Made by a program: the position numbers and the translations under genes. From positions 1,967,861 through 2,031,860 of the forward strand of contig NZ_JBGKFB010000001.1 in assembly GCF_041333735.1 (NCBI RefSeq): a stretch of 64,000 bases of DNA. The letters run 5' to 3'. Of the stretch, positions 1-7,736 are shown piece after piece. This DNA comes from Veillonella sp. (lineage in GTDB: Bacteria > Bacillota > Negativicutes > Veillonellales > Veillonellaceae). A model generated the notes under the pieces. It was not told the origin of the DNA. It did no database searches and saw nothing but the letters and a program-made list of their open reading frames with translations. Every line of letters begins with the position of its first letter. The first letter of the stretch is position 1.

Positions 1-365
1 AGGATGCGAATATTACTATCCTTTTGATACGTGCCTAGTACATGCTCAATCAACGTTTCTGTATCAGGTCGTGGAATCAATACCTTATCATTAACCTTAA
101 AGGTCAATCCCATAAAGTCCTTCTCTCCAATAATAGCCGCTACACAATGTCCCTTAGCTCGTTCTTGAACGAGAGGTCTGAAAGCATCGAGTTCCTCTTG
201 GATAAGCGGTTGGTCATAATGGGTATATAGATAAATACGATCCTTGCCTAAAACGTGAGAAAGCAGTACTTCCCCATCAAGTCGAGGTGTATCCATCTCC
301 TTGCTTTGAAAGTACTGCTCTGTCCACTGGAGAATACGACCGATTGTCCAAATCTCCTTATACAT
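1..365 (-). CDS. prmC: PrmC (HemK) release-factor glutamine methyltransferase, 3' part missing
   Basis: The N-terminal 121 codons of a protein that runs off the left edge. It methylates the glutamine of the GGQ motif in release factors, using S-adenosylmethionine. The visible part has the helical N-terminal domain, then a GEKDFMGL segment and VLIPRPDTE, the family's hallmark before the methyltransferase fold. The catalytic NPPY motif lies outside the window. The ATG overlaps the end of prfA by 8 bases, so the enzyme is coupled to its own substrate gene, a common arrangement. The AAGGAG-like stretch after the start is coding. Identification is firm despite truncation by the window. Confidence 0.93.
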   Translation of the reverse strand, partial: MYKEIWTIGRILQWTEQYFQSKEMDTPRLDGEVLLSHVLGKDRIYLYTHYDQPLIQEELDAFRPLVQERAKGHCVAAIIGEKDFMGLTFKVNDKVLIPRPDTETLIEHVLGTYQKDSNIRI

Positions 366-1440
366 TTGTATTAGCCTCCTGCATTTTTGCTGCTTGGTCA
401 GCAGCATTTAAGGCTTGAATGATTTCATCTAGATCGCCATTTAAAATAGCATCTAATTTATACAATGTTAAGTTAATACGATGATCTGTTACGCGACCTT
501 GTGGATAGTTATAGGTACGAATACGTTCACTACGGTCACCTGTACCAACTTGGCTCTTACGGTCTGCTGCCATGCTAGAAATAGCCTCTTGTTCAGCTTG
601 GTCTTGCAATTTTGCACGCAATACACGCATAGCTTTTTCACGGTTTTGTAATTGAGAACGTTGGTCTTGACATGCTACAACGATACCAGATGGTAAGTGG
701 GTAATACGAACAGCAGACTCAGTTTTATTGATATGCTGACCACCCGCACCACTTGCACGATAGGTGTCGATTTTTAAGTCTTTTTCATTAACTTCAATAT
801 CAACATCTTCCATTTCTGGCAACACCGCTACTGTAACGGTAGATGTATGTACACGGCCTTGTGTTTCCGTAGCAGGTACACGTTGTACACGGTGTACACC
901 AGATTCAAATTTCATCTTGGAGTATACATTTTCACCATCTACGGAGAAAATAACCTCTTTAAAGCCACCTAGTTCAGGTTCATTGGCATCAATAATCTCG
1001 CAACGCCAGCCTTGGCTTTCCGCATATTTTGTATACATGCGGAACAAATCGCCTGCAAATAGTGCCGCTTCATCACCACCGGCACCACCGCGAATTTCAA
1101 TGATAATGTTCTTATCATCATTAGGATCCTTAGGCAGTAAAAGGATTTGTAATTTCTCTTCTAATTCCTCTTTTTGAGGTTTTAGCTCTTTTAATTCCTC
1201 TTGTGCCATTTCACGGAATTCTTCATCCATGGATTTATCTTCAATAACTTCCATAGCTTCATCAATACCAGCTAATACTTTTTTATAAGTACGGAATGTT
1301 TCAACTGTTTCAGATAATTGAGCATGTTGACGTGTTAATTTACGCCATTCATCTTGGCGTGCAATCACTTCAGGGTCACTGATGCGCTGCTCCAGGTCCA
1401 TAAATTTATCTTCAATAACTTGTAATTTATCTACTAACAT
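358..1440 (-). CDS. prfA: Peptide chain release factor 1
   Basis: RF1 recognises UAA and UAG in the ribosomal A site and triggers peptide release. At 360 residues it has the usual family length. The GGQ motif (residues 233-235, in GAGGQHINKTES) is the catalytic loop methylated by PrmC. The stop-codon recognition tripeptide region reads PAT at about residues 189-191, as in RF1 and not RF2 (SPF). The coiled N-terminal domain is intact. A GAGGAATAAAC stretch precedes the ATG. It sits 2 bases after the YqhQ-like gene and overlaps prmC, so the three are probably co-transcribed. Confidence 0.98.
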   Translation of the reverse strand: MLVDKLQVIEDKFMDLEQRISDPEVIARQDEWRKLTRQHAQLSETVETFRTYKKVLAGIDEAMEVIEDKSMDEEFREMAQEELKELKPQKEELEEKLQILLLPKDPNDDKNIIIEIRGGAGGDEAALFAGDLFRMYTKYAESQGWRCEIIDANEPELGGFKEVIFSVDGENVYSKMKFESGVHRVQRVPATETQGRVHTSTVTVAVLPEMEDVDIEVNEKDLKIDTYRASGAGGQHINKTESAVRITHLPSGIVVACQDQRSQLQNREKAMRVLRAKLQDQAEQEAISSMAADRKSQVGTGDRSERIRTYNYPQGRVTDHRINLTLYKLDAILNGDLDEIIQALNAADQAAKMQEANTNV

Positions 1441-1442
1441 GT

Positions 1443-2333
1443 TTATTCCTCTTCATATGCATCACTCTCAGAAGGGCGAACCTCTTCAAGAGCTCGTATA
1501 GCGACTTCAATTTGATCATCTTCTGGTTCACGTGTGGTCATGTACTGTAATGCAAGACCTGGTTTGATAAGAGCTTTCACAAAGGAATGCTCACTACGAC
1601 CAGCAAGACGAATAACCTCGTATGCAATACCTGCTACCACAGGCATAAGCAGTACGCGGCTCAGAATACGTTCTAACAGATTAGGCCAACCTAAAAAGGC
1701 AAATACAAAGATACTCACTACCATAACGATGAGTAAGAAGTTTGTACCACATCGAGCATGTAAACGACTTTGTTTACGAACGTTTTCTACAGTAAGAGGC
1801 AAGTCTAATTCATAGGTATGAATCGTTTTATGCTCGGCCCCATGATATTGGAAAACTCGTTGAATATCCTTCGTAAGCCCAATCCCCCAAATGTAGAGTA
1901 GAAAAAGAACTAAACGAATGACACCTTCAATGAGATTTAATACTACATGATTATCCTGTACACCAGGAATAAATTTTACGATAAATGTAGGCAATGCCAA
2001 AAATACAGCTATCGCAAATATGGTGGAAATAACCATAGTAATGGCAATTTCACTATTAGACATTTCTTCCTCTTCATCGCCAGCGGCTTTAGCGGAGAAG
2101 GACAATGCCTTCATGCCAATAACTAAAGATTCATAGAGGGCTACACAGCCCCGAAGAAATGGTTTTTTCAAAATTGGATATGTGTCAGCAATAGATTTTG
2201 TAGGCTCTTTTTGAACTACAATGGTTCCTGATGGTTCTCGTACAGCTGTTGCTGTAACACCAGGTCCCCTCATCATGACACCTTCGATCACAGCTTGTCC
2301 ACCGACAAACTTTTTAATACGTTCTGTGTTCAC
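1443..2333 (-). CDS. yqhQ: DUF1385 (YqhQ family) membrane protein
   Basis: A 296-residue protein of the DUF1385/YqhQ family, often found next to rpmE and prfA in Firmicutes. The hallmark GGQAVIEGVMMRGP is at the N terminus, followed by several hydrophobic segments, so it is an inner-membrane protein. Its biochemical role is not established. I chose the GTG at 2333 because AGAGGAG lies 5 bases upstream. In-frame ATG and TTG codons at 2348 and 2354 would add 5 to 7 residues but lack a ribosome site. It lies downstream of rpmE, separated by a weak terminator. Confidence 0.85.
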   Translation of the reverse strand: MNTERIKKFVGGQAVIEGVMMRGPGVTATAVREPSGTIVVQKEPTKSIADTYPILKKPFLRGCVALYESLVIGMKALSFSAKAAGDEEEEMSNSEIAITMVISTIFAIAVFLALPTFIVKFIPGVQDNHVVLNLIEGVIRLVLFLLYIWGIGLTKDIQRVFQYHGAEHKTIHTYELDLPLTVENVRKQSRLHARCGTNFLLIVMVVSIFVFAFLGWPNLLERILSRVLLMPVVAGIAYEVIRLAGRSEHSFVKALIKPGLALQYMTTREPEDDQIEVAIRALEEVRPSESDAYEEE

Positions 2334-2359
2334 AAGAGCTCCTCTCATAAACAAATAGA

Positions 2360-2380
2360 GGCAGAGCCCATAGCCCTGCC
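2360..2380 (-). terminator. Weak hairpin terminator after rpmE
   Basis: GGCAGGGC pairs with GCTCTGCC around a short loop (one G-U pair), followed on the minus strand by the T-rich TCTATTTGTTT. It lies between the rpmE stop and the YqhQ start, so read-through into yqhQ-prfA-prmC is likely. Confidence 0.5.
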
Positions 2381-2405
2381 AATAGATGCTACATTACATG
2401 ACAAA

Positions 2406-2603
2406 TTATTTGCCGTAACGTTTGTTAAATTGTTCAATACGACCACGAGCTTGAGCTGCGCGTTGTTGACCAGTGAAGAACGGATGGCATTTGGAGCAAA
2501 CGTCTACACGAAGGTCTTCTTTTACAGAGCCAGTTTTGAATGTGTTGCCACAACCGCAAGTTACTGTAGCTTCTTTATAGTCTGGATGAATACCTTGTTT
2601 CAT
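2406..2603 (-). CDS. rpmE: Ribosomal protein L31, zinc-binding form
   Basis: A 65-residue protein of the 50S subunit. It begins MKQGIHPDYKEATV and carries two cysteine pairs (CGC near residue 16 and CSKC near residue 37), the C-plus type that holds zinc. The downstream HPFFTGQQR is the family signature. The ATG at 2603 is preceded by GAAAGAGGTG. The frame stays open further upstream, but that part covers the promoter and is not L31-like. Confidence 0.98.
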   Translation of the reverse strand: MKQGIHPDYKEATVTCGCGNTFKTGSVKEDLRVDVCSKCHPFFTGQQRAAQARGRIEQFNKRYGK

Positions 2604-2643
2604 TCTATACACCTCTTTCCGACAATCAATATTATTCTTATAG

Positions 2644-2672
2644 ATTATAGCATGACATATGCACAAATGCAA
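2644..2672 (-). promoter_or_regulatory. rpmE promoter
   Basis: Minus-strand TTGCAT (2667-2672), a 17-base spacer and TATAAT (2644-2649). The predicted start is about 35 bases upstream of the rpmE ATG. The -35 lies just past the stop of the YdbC-like gene. Confidence 0.7.
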
Positions 2673-2682
2673 GTTGCCAATA

Positions 2683-2952
2683 CTATTCCTTGGATGCTTG
2701 TTTTTCTTCAATAGACTCAGCTAAGATGGTCTCTAAGTCACTTTCATTAAGGATGTCACGCAATGCGATGAGCTCCTCTAAGGAAAGGGTAATACCCTTT
2801 TTCATGCTTGTATATTCACTATCCCAAGCACGAAGGTCAAACTTAGGATTATATTTACCCCAGCTAGTGCATGTTAATTGTTTTTTCCAACCGTCTTTAT
2901 CTTCAGATAAAGTACCAATAACTTTGAAGATTTCAAAATTAATAACAGCCAT
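2683..2952 (-). CDS. YdbC-like PC4 domain protein
   Basis: An 89-residue protein resembling the bacterial YdbC/PC4 family: small dimeric single-strand nucleic-acid-binding proteins related to transcription coactivator PC4. The pattern is an N-terminal beta-rich section (FEIFKVIGTLSEDKDGW, then TSWGKYNPKFDLRAW) followed by a helix (SLEELIALRDIL). The acidic C-terminal tail is variable in such proteins. The ATG at 2952 has AGGAGG 4 bases upstream; the longer open frame starts in non-conserved sequence. Target and physiological role are unknown. It is transcribed alone between the unknown gene at 3063 and rpmE. Confidence 0.75.
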   Translation of the reverse strand: MAVINFEIFKVIGTLSEDKDGWKKQLTCTSWGKYNPKFDLRAWDSEYTSMKKGITLSLEELIALRDILNESDLETILAESIEEKQASKE

Positions 2953-3062
2953 GGGTCCTCCTTTCTTACACATTCGTGTAGTATGTTTCATACCTACTAT
3001 ATTTAGTAGTTTATATTTTTTAGGATACGATATATTTTAAACTAAATATTAGACTTTTACAA

Positions 3063-4502
3063 TTAGTTTTTATAATCGCTATAATCTTCAATATCAATAG
3101 ATGTTGTTGGTGGCATAACTTGAGCGCCTAATTCATCTACTATAGATTTCCAATCCTCTGTCGCTTCTGTCACAGCCTTGATATACGCTTCATCAGCTGC
3201 TTGAACAGATGTGATTAGTTGAGCCTCATTGTTAACATCTAACACGCGTCGACGTACACTGCTAAGCATATAACCGAATGACTCATCTGTTTGAACGAGC
3301 ATGGAAACTTCTTGAATCAATGTTTGACCAATAGTGCTACAGAAGTATGCATACCACATATAGGCTAATTCAGCATCTGGGAACATCCAATAGATGTCTT
3401 CTTTTGGTTCTTCTGTAGTAATATCTACATCTACATGGTCTGTATGACGTTTAAATGTAAGGAAATAAGCGCCATTTTCAATAAGAGCATTACGACCTAA
3501 TTCAGAAACTCGGCTGTCGATACAGTAAATACCATCTTGTCCTAAGGCTACATCAGTTTGACCACCTGGTAGCAAAATAGAACGCAACGACAAGCCATAA
3601 TTTAATACGGTAAAGACGGGCAATTGCGCAAATACACCATGAGGCAATGGAATATAATTAATCGTTTTCCATTCTTCGCCAACGCGTTCACGAAGGCCAA
3701 CACGCATCTTTTTAACATCATATTTGCCATATACAATTTCATAGGCTCCTAATGGAGTCCACTCACGGATAGCTTCCACACGCTTTTGATTCAAGAAGAA
3801 TTGCAATGCCATATTATTCAAACCTAATTGATTTTGAGCCATCGTTGCAGGTAAGAATAATTGTGCAGTTCCTTCCGGGACAAGATTATGTAAACCATTA
3901 GCCACTTCTTCCACAATATCTTCAGAGGATTGGAACATGCCAACCGTTCCTGTAAAGATATGATCAAAATAGCTGCGATGAGGCCATTGATTAATAATTT
4001 GCGCCATCGGATATAAACGTGTCAAAATGCTATAACACACTGGAGATGCCGTATAAAGCACAACTTTTTTATCTTCATAAGATTGAAGGATTTCTTCAAT
4101 CATACTTGTGTATTCTTCTACATAAGCATATAGAACGAGTTCGCCCGTTTTACTATGGGCTTCGATACTTTCACGAACAGGAGTCTCCCAGATAGTACCA
4201 ACATCTAGACCATCTAAAATACCTGTGTCGCTAATAAAATCAAATAATTCGACTCTAAAGGAAGGACCATATAGAGCTTGGAATGTATTCAAATCATATG
4301 GAACAGGGCCAAAAGACTCTACTGTAGATTTTTCCGCTAACGCATATAAATCATCAGCCGTAACGCCCCACTCACGGGAGCTAGCATTACTAGAAATTAA
4401 TTGATCTAACACTTTAAAACGCATTAACTCATTTACAATATCAATACCTTCAATGCCATGAGTAGCACAAAGGGCAATAAATTCTTCGTTATTTACTTTC
4501 AT
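3063..4502 (-). CDS. Unrecognised 479-residue protein, coupled to nth
   Basis: I do not recognise this protein. It is soluble by appearance, acidic, with no signal peptide. Residues about 140-250 alternate hydrophobic strands and helices (KKVVLYTASPVCYSIL, then DHIFTGTVG, then AQLFLPATM). That could be a Rossmann-like core reminiscent of a decayed class I methyltransferase, but no glycine-rich SAM motif or NPPY motif is visible, so this is a guess. The ATG is 1 base from the nth stop, and its ribosome site (GGAAAGG) lies inside the nth end. Translational coupling with a DNA glycosylase is the only clue to role. Confidence 0.6.
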   Translation of the reverse strand: MKVNNEEFIALCATHGIEGIDIVNELMRFKVLDQLISSNASSREWGVTADDLYALAEKSTVESFGPVPYDLNTFQALYGPSFRVELFDFISDTGILDGLDVGTIWETPVRESIEAHSKTGELVLYAYVEEYTSMIEEILQSYEDKKVVLYTASPVCYSILTRLYPMAQIINQWPHRSYFDHIFTGTVGMFQSSEDIVEEVANGLHNLVPEGTAQLFLPATMAQNQLGLNNMALQFFLNQKRVEAIREWTPLGAYEIVYGKYDVKKMRVGLRERVGEEWKTINYIPLPHGVFAQLPVFTVLNYGLSLRSILLPGGQTDVALGQDGIYCIDSRVSELGRNALIENGAYFLTFKRHTDHVDVDITTEEPKEDIYWMFPDAELAYMWYAYFCSTIGQTLIQEVSMLVQTDESFGYMLSSVRRRVLDVNNEAQLITSVQAADEAYIKAVTEATEDWKSIVDELGAQVMPPTTSIDIEDYSDYKN

Positions 4503-4503
4503 A

Positions 4504-5139
4504 TTAAACCTTTCCAGCTGAAGGACATAAGTGATTTAAAAAACATTCTTCACATAATGGCTTACGAGCCTTACATAGTTTACGACCATGATAAATCAAC
4601 CAGTGATGGGCAGCAGCCCAATCCTCTTTAGGAATTGCCTTCTGCAACTTTAATTCCATCTCTTCTGGTGTTTTAGCAATTCCCAGTTTTAATCGGTTAG
4701 ACACACGGAATACATGAGTATCTACAGCAATCGCTGGCGTACCAAACAATACAGATACTACCACATTTGCAGTCTTACGACCTACACCAGGTAATTCAAC
4801 GAGTTGATCAAACTCCCGTGGCACTTCCCCATGGTATTGTTCTACTAGAATCTGACAAGTTGCAATCAAATTTTTGGCTTTAGATTTATAAAGGCCACAG
4901 TCCTTAATCAGAGTTTCTAATTTGGTAACCCCAACTGCTAGCATCTTAGCCGGATGATTTAGTTCAGGAAATAACCGTTTAGTAACGATATTAACTCTCT
5001 CATCCGTACATTGTGCAGATAATACAACTGCCACTAATAATTCAAATTCATTTGTATACTCAAGGGCAGGTTTTGCATCAAAATAATGCTCTTCCAATAA
5101 TTTCAATTGCTCTGCCTTTATTGCTTTTGTTACACGCAT
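4504..5139 (-). CDS. nth: Endonuclease III, DNA glycosylase/AP lyase
   Basis: Removes oxidised pyrimidines and cleaves abasic sites in base-excision repair. The protein has 211 residues, the normal size. The helix-hairpin-helix is ELPGVGRKTANVVV, with catalytic Lys122, and Asp140 sits in AVDTHVFRV. Cys189, Cys196, Cys199 and Cys205 follow the C-x6-C-x2-C-x5-C pattern that binds a 4Fe-4S cluster. The ATG at 5139 has AAAGGAGAG just upstream; a longer open frame to 5196 lacks conserved residues. It leads a two-gene unit with the unknown gene at 3063. Confidence 0.97.
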   Translation of the reverse strand: MRVTKAIKAEQLKLLEEHYFDAKPALEYTNEFELLVAVVLSAQCTDERVNIVTKRLFPELNHPAKMLAVGVTKLETLIKDCGLYKSKAKNLIATCQILVEQYHGEVPREFDQLVELPGVGRKTANVVVSVLFGTPAIAVDTHVFRVSNRLKLGIAKTPEEMELKLQKAIPKEDWAAAHHWLIYHGRKLCKARKPLCEECFLNHLCPSAGKV

Positions 5140-5215
5140 ACAGCTCTCCTTTCTCACTTGTGAAAGTACAGTCGCGTACAACTTATATCTTACCATACGT
5201 ATTCATTTAGTTCTA

Positions 5216-5224
5216 TGTTATAAT
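5216..5224 (+). promoter_or_regulatory. Extended -10 promoter of the DUF896 gene
   Basis: TGTTATAAT: an extended TG motif one base before a perfect TATAAT (5219-5224). No good -35 lies 17 bases upstream. The leader is about 30 bases and contains CAGGAGG. Confidence 0.65.
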
Positions 5225-5262
5225 AAATCATGTTATTCTAATATAGAATACAGGAGGTCAAT

Positions 5263-5532
5263 ATGAGCAATATTAACGATACATTAAAACGTATAAATGA
5301 ACTAGCAGCAAAGAAAAAATCTGGGCAACAACTCACACCAGAGGAATTAGCAGAAAAAAAAGAACTTTATGAGATTTACTTAAGCTTCATTCGAGGCCAA
5401 ATCACAGATACATTGGACCGTGTTGAATTCGTGGATCCAGAAACAGGTGAACGTACAGCTCCTAAACGAGCACTTGAAGACTTGGCTAAAGAAGCTGACC
5501 AAGATATTAAAGAACATAAAGACATTCACTAA
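5263..5532 (+). CDS. DUF896 (UPF0291) family protein
   Basis: An 89-residue protein of the DUF896 family, small helical proteins of Firmicutes. The family pattern is visible: RINELAAKKKSG, then LTPEELAEKKELYEIYLSFIRG and a DPETGE segment. The C terminus is acidic and Lys-rich. The B. subtilis relatives are linked to the SOS region, but the molecular role is unsettled, so none is assigned. CAGGAGG lies 5 bases before the ATG. It is a single-gene unit with its own promoter and a strong terminator, transcribed opposite to all its neighbours. Confidence 0.88.
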   Translation: MSNINDTLKRINELAAKKKSGQQLTPEELAEKKELYEIYLSFIRGQITDTLDRVEFVDPETGERTAPKRALEDLAKEADQDIKEHKDIH

Positions 5533-5538
5533 TGCAAG

Positions 5539-5572
5539 AAAAGCCACTTGATACATGGATCAAGTGGCTTTT
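5539..5572. terminator. Bidirectional terminator between convergent genes
   Basis: A perfect 14-base stem (AAAAGCCACTTGAT and its complement) around a 6-base loop, with A and T runs at its two sides. It serves both the DUF896 gene and the aminotransferase gene that ends at 5594. Confidence 0.85.
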
Positions 5573-5593
5573 CACATAAGGTTTACTTATCTA

Positions 5594-6841
5594 TTATAAT
5601 TTACCAAAGCGTTTCATAGCATTATAAATTTTTTCAGCTAGTCCTGTCATTTGGAATTTAGGAATACCACAAGCAGCTACGCGAATACCATTAGCTAAAG
5701 CGATAACATAGATATGTTCTTTTTTCAACTCTTCACAAATAGCATTAGCAGAATCTGTAGGAATCGTAATAAAGAAACCACCGCGATATGGTAACATAGG
5801 AAGACCAACTTGTGCTGCTTCTTGTTTAAATATATCAGCACGATCGCGAATCAATTGATAATAGCAATTACGTTCATCTTCATAAGCTTTAAACTTAGCT
5901 GGATCAGCTACAATATTTGCCATTGTACGCATTGCAGGGCGGCAAATATTAGACCATGTAGCACGGCTTGTAGATTTGTTGATTTCTAAAAATTCATCAG
6001 CAATTTCTTCATCATCAGAAATACCAATCAAGGCACCTACACGTTGACCATACATAGTGAATCCTTTAGACAAGCTATAGCAAACACATGTAAGGATTTC
6101 TTTTGGCAAATGACTGAATTTACTAAAGAATGCACGAACCTCTTCTTTTTCACCAGAATAATCAAGGTATGCTACATCAATGCCAATGATTACATTATTA
6201 CGGCCTATAGCAACCAGTTCTTTCAAGAAGTTAAGGATAGATTCCCAATCTTTATCCTCTATAGAGTAACCTGTTGGGTTATTACCAGGTGTATTAAACA
6301 CAATTAAAACATTTGTTTGTTTCGCAGCTAATTCATTTACACGATTTTGGAACGCTTCATGGTTAAAGTTATTATGTTCATCAAATAAAGAATACGTAAC
6401 AAGTGTACGACCTACATCGCTACAAATTATACGATAGGCACCCCAGAACCAATCAGCAGTCAATACCTCATCACCAGGTTCTGTATAGTTATGAATTAAG
6501 TGATGGATACCGCCAGTACCACCAGCTGTAGCGATGCTACGGATGTGACCTTCTGGACGAGAATTACCAAAACATTCTTTCTCAGCAGCTGCTAAAAACT
6601 CTGGAATACCTGCAATTGGGGCATAACCAATATGTTCAGTGTCATTAAGACCCAAATATTCTTCTTTAACGGTTTTGAGGAAAACTAATTTGCCATCTTC
6701 ATCGTGAATAGCACCTAAAGTACCATTTACAACGTTCTCTCGACCATTTTCTTTAGCATCAGCTAATGCTTGTCCAGCAGTTACGAAGATCACATCTTTA
6801 AGTTTTTTCCCTTTCGCATGTTTTGCAGCAACACTTGTCAT
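5594..6841 (-). CDS. PLP-dependent aspartate/aromatic-type aminotransferase
   Basis: A 415-residue fold-type I aminotransferase, most like the AspC/TyrB (class Ia) group. The PLP lysine is Lys259 in YSLSKGFTMYGQRVGA, which parallels the SFSKNFGLYNERVG pattern of that group. Asn188 (in NTPGNNPTG), Asp222 and Tyr225 occupy expected cofactor positions. ATAGG and HNYTEPGDEVL fit the cofactor phosphate region. Substrate is uncertain: aspartate, tyrosine or phenylalanine are all possible. The start has AGGATGG upstream and a good promoter. It is transcribed alone. Confidence 0.85.
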   Translation of the reverse strand: MTSVAAKHAKGKKLKDVIFVTAGQALADAKENGRENVVNGTLGAIHDEDGKLVFLKTVKEEYLGLNDTEHIGYAPIAGIPEFLAAAEKECFGNSRPEGHIRSIATAGGTGGIHHLIHNYTEPGDEVLTADWFWGAYRIICSDVGRTLVTYSLFDEHNNFNHEAFQNRVNELAAKQTNVLIVFNTPGNNPTGYSIEDKDWESILNFLKELVAIGRNNVIIGIDVAYLDYSGEKEEVRAFFSKFSHLPKEILTCVCYSLSKGFTMYGQRVGALIGISDDEEIADEFLEINKSTSRATWSNICRPAMRTMANIVADPAKFKAYEDERNCYYQLIRDRADIFKQEAAQVGLPMLPYRGGFFITIPTDSANAICEELKKEHIYVIALANGIRVAACGIPKFQMTGLAEKIYNAMKRFGKL

Positions 6842-6881
6842 AACTTACACCATCCTATCTAAAATGAATTATTACATATTT

Positions 6882-6910
6882 ATCATACCTAAACTTATTT
6901 AATTATACAA
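6882..6910 (-). promoter_or_regulatory. Aminotransferase promoter
   Basis: Minus-strand TTGTAT (6905-6910), 17 bases, then TATGAT (6882-6887). The leader is about 35 bases. The surrounding 6842-7050 is very AT-rich and shows no gene. Confidence 0.6.
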
Positions 6911-7052
6911 TGTGTATTTAGAAAATATATTGTATACATAAGAAATAATATTAACTACTAAAAAATATATTATAAAATTAAGGTGTATAGCATAATAAGA
7001 GATTTCATACAAAAAATATTTATAAATAATATATCATTTTTTGTATATAAAA

Positions 7053-7078
7053 AAAGACCACTCATTTGAGTGGTCTTT
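7053..7078 (-). terminator. Terminator after the outer-membrane protein gene
   Basis: AAAGACCACTC and its perfect complement around a 4-base loop, followed on the minus strand by a run of seven T. It lies just after the stop at 7086. Confidence 0.9.
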
Positions 7079-7085
7079 AGTATCC

Positions 7086-7655
7086 TTAGAAGGAGTAGCC
7101 TACACCAGCGTGTAAACCATTTGCAGTTTTATCGTTATCATTTACGCTATATTTATCATAGCCATAGTATACATTCAAGTCTACATCAGGGCGAACTTCA
7201 TATTGAGCACCTACTTGGTAAGTTTGCTTAATATCATTGCCCCAACCAGCTTTAGCAAAACCGTTAACTTTTTCTGTCAATGGTACATGACCAATAACAC
7301 CAACTTGGAAACCTAATTCAGTATCATTTGTACGAATTGCAGTACCAGCACCATATACGTTAACATTTGGATGCACTTTATAAACTAATGCTAATTGATG
7401 ATTTTTAATGTCACCATTTTTTGCATTTAATTTATCATAAGAATATTGTACTGCAGTTTTATCAGAAAGATCGTGTTGCAAAGAAACACCAAAACCGTCG
7501 TTGCTATTGCCGCCACCTTTAGATACATGTTGTTTAAATGCATAATCAGCTTGTACTTTAGTGGAACCGTCGCTAATTTTTGTTACAGGTGCTGCAGCGA
7601 ATGCACTACCTGCTACAACTGTTGCTGCTAGAGTTAATAATACTAATTTCTTCAT
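7086..7655 (-). CDS. Small outer-membrane beta-barrel protein
   Basis: A 189-residue exported protein. The signal peptide (MKKLVLLTLAATVVAGSAFA, cleaved near residue 20-21) is followed by alternating polar and hydrophobic strands with Gly and aromatic residues (GFGVSLQHDL, QLALVYKVHPNVNVYGAG, DLNVYYGYDKY). The chain ends in GVGYSF, and a C-terminal Phe is the usual signal for the BAM machinery. Its size suits an eight-stranded barrel like other small porin-like proteins. Specific function is unknown. It lies just after ftsZ but has its own -10 and a leader palindrome, so it is probably a separate unit. Confidence 0.8.
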   Translation of the reverse strand: MKKLVLLTLAATVVAGSAFAAAPVTKISDGSTKVQADYAFKQHVSKGGGNSNDGFGVSLQHDLSDKTAVQYSYDKLNAKNGDIKNHQLALVYKVHPNVNVYGAGTAIRTNDTELGFQVGVIGHVPLTEKVNGFAKAGWGNDIKQTYQVGAQYEVRPDVDLNVYYGYDKYSVNDNDKTANGLHAGVGYSF

Positions 7656-7670
7656 TTGTACCTCCTATAC

Positions 7671-7688
7671 ACATATCTCAAGATATGT
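7671..7688. promoter_or_regulatory. Perfect 18-bp palindrome in the outer-membrane protein leader
   Basis: ACATATCTCAAGATATGT (plus strand) is an 18-bp self-complementary block directly before the ribosome site (TAGGAGG). It could be an mRNA-stabilising stem or a repressor site. Confidence 0.6.
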
Positions 7689-7719
7689 CTTACTAAGTTA
7701 CTTATTTACGAATGTTTTT

Positions 7720-7725
7720 ATTATA
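7720..7725 (-). promoter_or_regulatory. Probable -10 element of the outer-membrane protein gene
   Basis: Minus-strand TATAAT preceded directly by TG, lying 12 bases past the ftsZ stop. No convincing -35 is seen; it would fall inside the ftsZ end. Confidence 0.5.
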
Positions 7726-7736
7726 CATTCTATAAA

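Noticed and set aside
42..230. Short plus-strand frame at the left edge
   Set aside because: Antisense to prmC, whose conserved motifs are clear on the minus strand.
764..1177. Plus-strand frame of 137 codons inside prfA
   Set aside because: Fully inside a conserved gene on the other strand, with no ribosome site or family likeness.
2604..2711. N-terminal extension of L31 (open frame to 2711)
   Set aside because: The extra 36 codons cover the rpmE promoter and overlap the YdbC-like end; L31 proteins start at MKQGIHPDY.
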